Shown piece after piece: positions 58,931 through 64,000 of a stretch of DNA of 64,000 bases; position 1 is the stretch's first letter, and every line of letters starts with the position of its first letter. Below the pieces are notes generated by a model. The model saw only the letters and a list, made by a program, of their open reading frames with translations. It was not told where the DNA came from and made no database searches. The position numbers and the translations under genes are program-made. The stretch covers positions 1-64,000 of the forward strand of contig QPFY01000006.1 of assembly GCA_003665825.1 (NCBI GenBank). Direction: 5' to 3'. The stretch comes from Microbotryum silenes-acaulis (lineage: Eukaryota; Basidiomycota; Microbotryomycetes; Microbotryales; Microbotryaceae).

Positions 58931-60381
58931 TTACCCACTCGCGAACTTTATCCCTTCCATCCCCCTCTTCTCCCCGAACCCAACAACTCCCTCATAAACC
59001 GCCCACCCAATACCCGCACTCCCGGCTTTCCTCACCACTCTCAACGCACCCCCTTGCCAAAACCCTTTCAGGCCATGCAATTGCCATACCTTCTTCGCGC
59101 TGCCCCATAAGGTCGTGTACACTTCGGGGGAGAGTTGGCGTCGGGTTTTCAAGAGGTCGAAAGGGGTCGTCAACAAGGTCGATAAGAGGGAAGCCGAAGC
59201 GCCGGCTACTCCACCGCCTGCGGCACCTTCTGCTCGAACGCCGAGGAGCCGTCGACCGCGTTCGTAGAAGACGATGAAGAGACCTGCTCCGGGGGCGTCG
59301 CGTAGCGCGGTCGGGACGGCGCCTCGCCAGAGGGAAGCTAGGCCGCCTGTTTGGTAGAGTTTGGAAAGGATTTGGAGGGAGCTGGGTCGAGGTTGATCGG
59401 GTTGGGCGATGATGGATGACTGCACGGGGGTGAGTGAAAGGGGTCAGTGAAAGGGGTCAGTCGGATGTCGAATGCTGCCTCCCGTCCACACAACCGACCT
59501 CGGACAAAGTCTTCAGCAACGTCGCGGGCATCAAGATGAATCCTACACCTGTCCGTGCAGTACTACCGACCAGGAGGTCGCCCACGGTGGTCAACTTGAT
59601 CTTACTCCCCGGTGGGGAAGCGGCCAAGCGTTTCGGTCGAAACATGGGGAATGAGCCGATGAGGTTCCGGAGTCGAGAGAGGGTGAGGAAGTAGAGCGAG
59701 ACACCAGGAACATTGCTGCAAGACAGAATGACTCGGTTCAATAAGCCTGAGATTTACGCGTCTCGTTTTGAAAGTATCTGTGCTCACCGATATAGTGTAG
59801 GTACTGTCCCCCGCCACAAGCCAACGATGCCCTCCTGAGCGACGACCATCCTCGCGGTCGTCCAGATCTTGGCTCGATACGGTATCGGCGCGACGTTCGG
59901 TACAGACTTTCCCATCACTACGGAAGCTGAACTAGACTTGGGTATTGTTGTCGCTGATGAAGCTAGTGTGGATGTAGACGCAGTAGACGTGGCGGTGGTC
60001 CCGGCCGAGCTTAGTCCGATGCCGGAGTGCTTCGGGCTTGAGCTTGCGATCAACGACGGATTCCCAGCCGTGACTCCGCGCTGTTGTGCTTCCTGTTGGA
60101 CCCTGGTCTTGATGACTGTTTGTAAGAAGCCGCCAACACGGTCGCACCAGTCAGCGAGGACTTGCCTACGCGAGTCTCCTTCATTTGCAAGCGCTCACGA
60201 GCAGCGACGAGTAGCGAGGTGGGGGTCGATCGAACGAAACGGACGACTTACGATCGAGCGGCTGCAATGCCAACACACTCACCGCACCCGAGATCGCTCC
60301 CGAAGCTAAATGCCATCCCGCCGAAAGGGTCCTCGTGGAAGTGCTTGGCGGGGAGGGCAGTAAGGGGGCAGAGCCGGACAT
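58931..60381 (-). CDS. HEM25: Mitochondrial glycine carrier, Hem25/SLC25A38-like
   Basis: This is a mitochondrial carrier of the inner membrane. The Hem25 family imports glycine for the first step of haem synthesis. The start at 60381 gives MSGSAPLLPSPPSTSTRTLS, then repeat 1 with SGAISGAVSVLALQPLD, a Ser/Thr/Ala-rich insertion, and VAQEGIVGLWRGTVPTLYR. Repeat 2 has NVPGVSLYFLTLSRLRNLI, LLVGSTARTGVGFILMPAT and LLKT. Repeat 3 has LASLWRGAVPTALRDAPGAG, ASLLSTLLTTPFDLLKTR and GFWQGGALRVVRKAG. Three carrier signatures (QPLD, MPAT, TPFDLLKT) are visible. The insertion of about 45 residues in the first matrix loop is unusual. Four or so introns are needed. Confidence 0.85.
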
Positions 60382-61380
60382 TGGGGGTGAGGTTCGGTCT
60401 CGGTTGCGAAGCGGAGGAAAGGAGGAGGGAGAGGTAGACGGCTGCAAAAAGGGGTGACGAGATAGGAAGAGAGACCTGTGGGGAAGCTGAAAAGGGCAGG
60501 GACGAGATGGGTGACCAACACAAAAGTGGTGAAGAAGGAACCAAAAGCCAAGAAAGCTCCGTCGCCCTCTCGATTCTGCGATCTCCGACGCAGCGTCCGT
60601 CGCGCGGCCTGCCGAGATCAGGTGACCGACCAGTCATGCAACACCGAGCAGGTCCCTTCTTGTCGGCGAGACACGTTTCGGTGTAGCAGGCCGTTACGGA
60701 AAGGGGAAGTCCATGTTTCATTGTGGGTGCTCACTGCTTAGTCCTCTTTTTCTCCTCAGCGATTTGAACTGCAGTGGCCGGGGGTAACTAACTCAGAAGG
60801 GAACGCCGACGAGGACAAAACTTTGCCGCACACAACTCGGCGACGACTCTGACACCGGACCAGCTTGCCCTTCAGACCGGAACGATTGAAACTCCATCGA
60901 GATGTATACCTCTCGCTTTGATACAGCGGGGACGTAGAGCGGGGCAAAATCATACGTCCGGCGAAGTTCGGCACCTTTGTCGTTTCCTTCCCCACCAAGC
61001 AAGCCAGGTTTCACCGAGCCAACGGCCGAGGCAGCACCTGCTAGCTGCTCGTCCAGGTCTTGGGCAGCATAGATTTCCCCATCAACGCCTAAATGTCTCA
61101 ACACCGCCTGTGGACCACCTTCGAATCCGACCTAAAGAAGTCCATGTCTCGGACGATCGAGGCGCCAATGTAGCCCCAGTTTAGCCTCGAGGTGAGTCGA
61201 TAGCTCCTGTTCCTCAAGCGGTATTCGGCTTTCCGTGTCAGTTCTTCACGCTCCATGGTGCAATTCATGTATGCGAGGTGGATTGGAGATCCACCGTGCA
61301 CGTGGGCCATACGAAGGAATACAAAGCAAACATGCTAGCAGGCGTTGATAATACACAGGCCGAACAAAGGCCCCACCACC
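60382..61380. other. 1-kb spacer between HEM25 start and CSN2 end
   Basis: Minus-strand frames at 60793-61104 (with RRTYDFAPLYVPAVSKREVY) and 61098-61310 are not recognised. They could be a small unknown gene but lack supporting signals. Confidence 0.4.
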
Positions 61381-63109
61381 TCAAGCCCACATTTCTGCCC
61401 CGGATCCACCGACACTCATCATCGGCCCCGGACCCATCATACCTCCCGCCGGACCCACCCCACCCATCTGCCGATCGGGCCCCCCAATCTGTGCCGACTT
61501 GTTGATCATCACATTCTGCAAGTTGACCAACTGCGTCGTCCATCGCTCAAGGGACGCATACCGCCTCACCTCGACGGCCTTGTGGCGATCCAATTCGAGG
61601 CGTTGGGTCACTTGGTCGATTCGTCCCTGAATCTTGTCGTCGAGGATCAGGGAAACGAGGATCGCTTCGACGCTTTCGGATGGGATCGAGAGCTGGCGCG
61701 CGAGGTAGGCGATTTCGATGCGCGTGTAGGGCTTGATGATCTCGAGGATCCATTGCGTGCGTAATGAGCGCAAGACCTCGTCGATGTAGCCGCGGATGAA
61801 AGGGTCGTCCATGATCGTCGAGCGATTGTCTGTAGCATCAAGGAACGAGTCAAAATCAAGCAGCTCACTCTGAGACCTTAGGGACCTACTTCTCAAAATC
61901 TTCTCGGCCTCGTGCACATCGCGCCCCTGATACGCCGACACGAGATTCGTCATGGCCATGATCTCGGGATCGTTCTTGTACGGCTTGGTCTCTTGCGAAT
62001 CAAAGGGGTTGATCTCGCTGTCCATGAGCATGTGCGCGAGCACGAGGTACTTGAGCACCTGGATGCGCTGCGGGGACCCCGCTTCGTCGTAGCTTTTGAA
62101 GGATTCAAAGAAATCGATCTGGGCCTGACTCCAATTCCCTGCGAGCGTAACCAAATCATTCAGCACACCAGGTGAAGTAGGAGCAAAGAAAGAGGAAGCT
62201 CGGCTCACTCTCAGACATGTACATCTTGCCACCGCATTCGCGAATGACGCCTTGGATCCTCGGATGCGGGATTGCCGATCGCACGCGTAGACTCTTCTCG
62301 TAAATCTCCTGTAGGCAATGGATCACTCCATCATCGTCAGCGCAGCCCTTGGCTGGATATGAATACCACACCTACTCTCAGTTTTTTGTTGTTCTTCATC
62401 TCGCCGTACATCTGGATCTCGATCGCGTAGACCTCGAGCTGCAGTGTGCCCTTGGAACTGTCGACGTCGGCGCCATCATCGGTCGGCGCACACGAGGCAT
62501 GCAGTTCCTTTAGAATCTACATCAAAGAAAGCCAGCGATTAGCCACGGAACAAAGGTGTCTGACACCGCCTTTTCTCATAAAGACTCGCCTTATTGAGAC
62601 GGGTGTACTCTTTTCGATCGAGCCACAGCTTGGCCAGTTTCAGGTTCGTCTTTGTGCTCAGTCGCTGCAGGGAGCAAACAGAATAAGGAGCACGAATCAG
62701 TTCCCTTCACCTAAGATTGCCACCCCACCAAAGATCTGACTGACCTCATTCTTGGCCTCTTCCAACGCGCTCATCGTGACCTCATAAAACTCCTGCATCT
62801 TGACCGTCTCCAACCCATGCTCGGCACTAACATAGTCCAGAATCCCATTAATGCTCTTTTCGGCCACATTCCTCGTCACCCCTTTTTTCGTATAGGTCAA
62901 CAAGGTCTTGTAGTACCTCAACGCGTCGTCGTAGCGGCCGAGTCGGAAGGTCAGTTTGGTCATTTGTTTCAACGCTTTGAAGCCGAATTCGCCTTGTTCG
63001 CCCGCGGAGGCTTCGTTGTCGACGATCTTTTGGAACGAGGCCAAGGCGAGGTCGGGTGTATCCCTTTGAGCTGTGGGAGAGTAAGTTCGGAGTCGAAAAG
63101 GGGGAAACA

Positions 63110-63144
<35 letters not shown>

Positions 63145-63608
63145 AGAGCCGGAGCGGTCGGATGGGCTGATCAGCGATCCGAATCATCTTGCTCCCACTA
63201 GTCCAGCCACTCCGGGCTCACACTTGGCATTGTAGTAATCGTTCTCGACATCGACGATATCCTCTTCGTTATCGGATCCTTCGTACTCGAAGCCATAGTC
63301 CTGTAGAACGAGATGGAACGCGCGTCATTTTACGAGTCAGGAGTCGTCCGTCGAGGAACACAAGCTTGTGTCGGTGAGCTAGCTCCCATAAAAGATTGTT
63401 AACTGGCCTCATCATCCTCATCCATCATCTACACGCAGGTGCGAGACCAGACCCCAAGTCAGCTCCGCTAATTGAACTCCAAGTGGGGGGGAGAAGAACC
63501 GATTACATCGTGCCACTCACAAAGTCCTCGTCGTCAGACCTGGGGACAGGGGGAGAGAACAGCTTCAGTTGGGTTGTTCCTATTTGGGCTGCTCAGTCCA
63601 ACTCACAT
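61381..63608 (-). CDS. CSN2: COP9 signalosome subunit 2
   Basis: CSN2 is a PCI-domain subunit of the COP9 signalosome, which removes Nedd8 from cullins and so tunes ubiquitin ligases. Exons give the acidic N-terminus ([34 protein letters not shown]), then the helical repeats [80 protein letters not shown] and [13 protein letters not shown]. The PCI domain follows ([60 protein letters not shown]). The start codon seems split: AT at 63608-63607, an intron 63606-63540, then G at 63539 in a 19-nt exon. The junction near 63395 lacks a normal GT donor (GC or an error). The C-terminal 30 residues are Gly/Met-rich and family-atypical. Confidence 0.93.
63107..63150. repeat. Hexanucleotide repeat in a CSN2 intron
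   Basis: GAGCCC is repeated about seven times, with the last units changed to GAGCCAGAGCCGG. It lies in the intron that follows the NAK exon of CSN2. Confidence 0.75.
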
Positions 63609-64000
63609 GTTGAGAGATGGTGCGGACGTGTGATGGTGGGTTTGGGTCGAACGTGGGGCGTGCGAGGGAGTAGCCAGAGCCAGAGCAGAGCGCCAGAGAG
63701 TGAACGAGCGCGCCTGCCATGTGCAACCCACAATCGGCCAACCTCGCTCGCACACACTCGCACACACTCGCACACACCACTCGCACCTAGAAGCGAGCAC
63801 CTCGTCCCGACAATGAAGAAAGAACTTTCACCGATACCTTGCCTCGTGCACCTTCAGCAACTGTATTTAGAAAGCTTCTATTCCTCACCTTTCTCACAAA
63901 TGTTAGGCCCCCTCCGACTCAACCCGTTGAAAAACCGTTCAAAATAACGTCCTTGATTATGATCGCAGCCCTGTCTACACTTTGTACAACAATCAACCAA
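63609..64000. other. 5' region of CSN2 to the window edge
   Basis: A run of CACACACTCG repeats lies at about 63755-63785. It would be the CSN2 leader and promoter. No other gene is seen. Confidence 0.4.

Noticed and set aside
63107..63785. CRISPR-like short repeats
   Set aside because: They are simple hexamer and CACACACTCG repeats without spacers, in a fungal genome.

Overview
The window is nuclear DNA of a filamentous or yeast-like fungus, most likely a basidiomycete. The evidence is many short GT-AG introns (about 50-90 bp) in almost every gene, a moderately high GC content, and gene types such as the histidine kinase, the PNUTS-like protein and the membrane RING protein that look basidiomycete. 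A Pucciniomycotina (red-yeast or anther-smut type) host is my best guess, but this is inference and no rDNA or marker gene is present.

Layout. 1-5.7 kb is a repeat-rich, gene-poor stretch: the broken 3' part of a Ty1/copia retrotransposon with its 3' LTR, an 88-bp LTR-like repeat and a small secreted-protein gene. 5.75-41.4 kb is a normal gene-dense block: RNA polymerase III largest subunit (-), a sugar transporter (-), an SMP-30-type lactonase (+), a hybrid histidine kinase with two apparent lesions and a tRNA-like gene antisense in one intron (-), a PNUTS-like PP1/transcription factor (-), a LIM-binding co-regulator (+), a catalase (-), a membrane RING-H2 ubiquitin ligase (-) and ATG7 (+). 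Between catalase and the RING gene lies about 2.4 kb without genes that holds two imperfect palindromes.

42-47.7 kb is a repeat island. It holds an element of about 700 bp with long terminal inverted repeats, a short non-autonomous copia-type LTR element with a perfect 5-bp target duplication and a tRNA-Met-like primer site (itself hit by a 140-bp SINE-like insertion), a second copy of the secreted-protein locus, a GH28 polygalacturonase relic between inverted repeats, and a Helitron helicase fragment. 47.7-64 kb returns to genes: secreted GH3 beta-glucosidase (-), a type II membrane glycosyltransferase-like protein (-), ARL2 GTPase (-), a PIG-Y/Eri1-like GPI subunit (+), a collapsed Ty3/gypsy chromovirus, the Hem25-type mitochondrial glycine carrier (-) and COP9 signalosome subunit 2 (-).

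The housekeeping genes are unrelated in function and no metabolic cluster is evident. The most striking observations are a CSN2 start codon that appears to be split by an intron (unspliced RNA would read AUG-UGA), a histidine kinase that looks pseudogenised, and the two homologous secreted-protein loci, each lying beside copia-derived repeats. All exon limits come from reading by eye and were not checked against transcripts.
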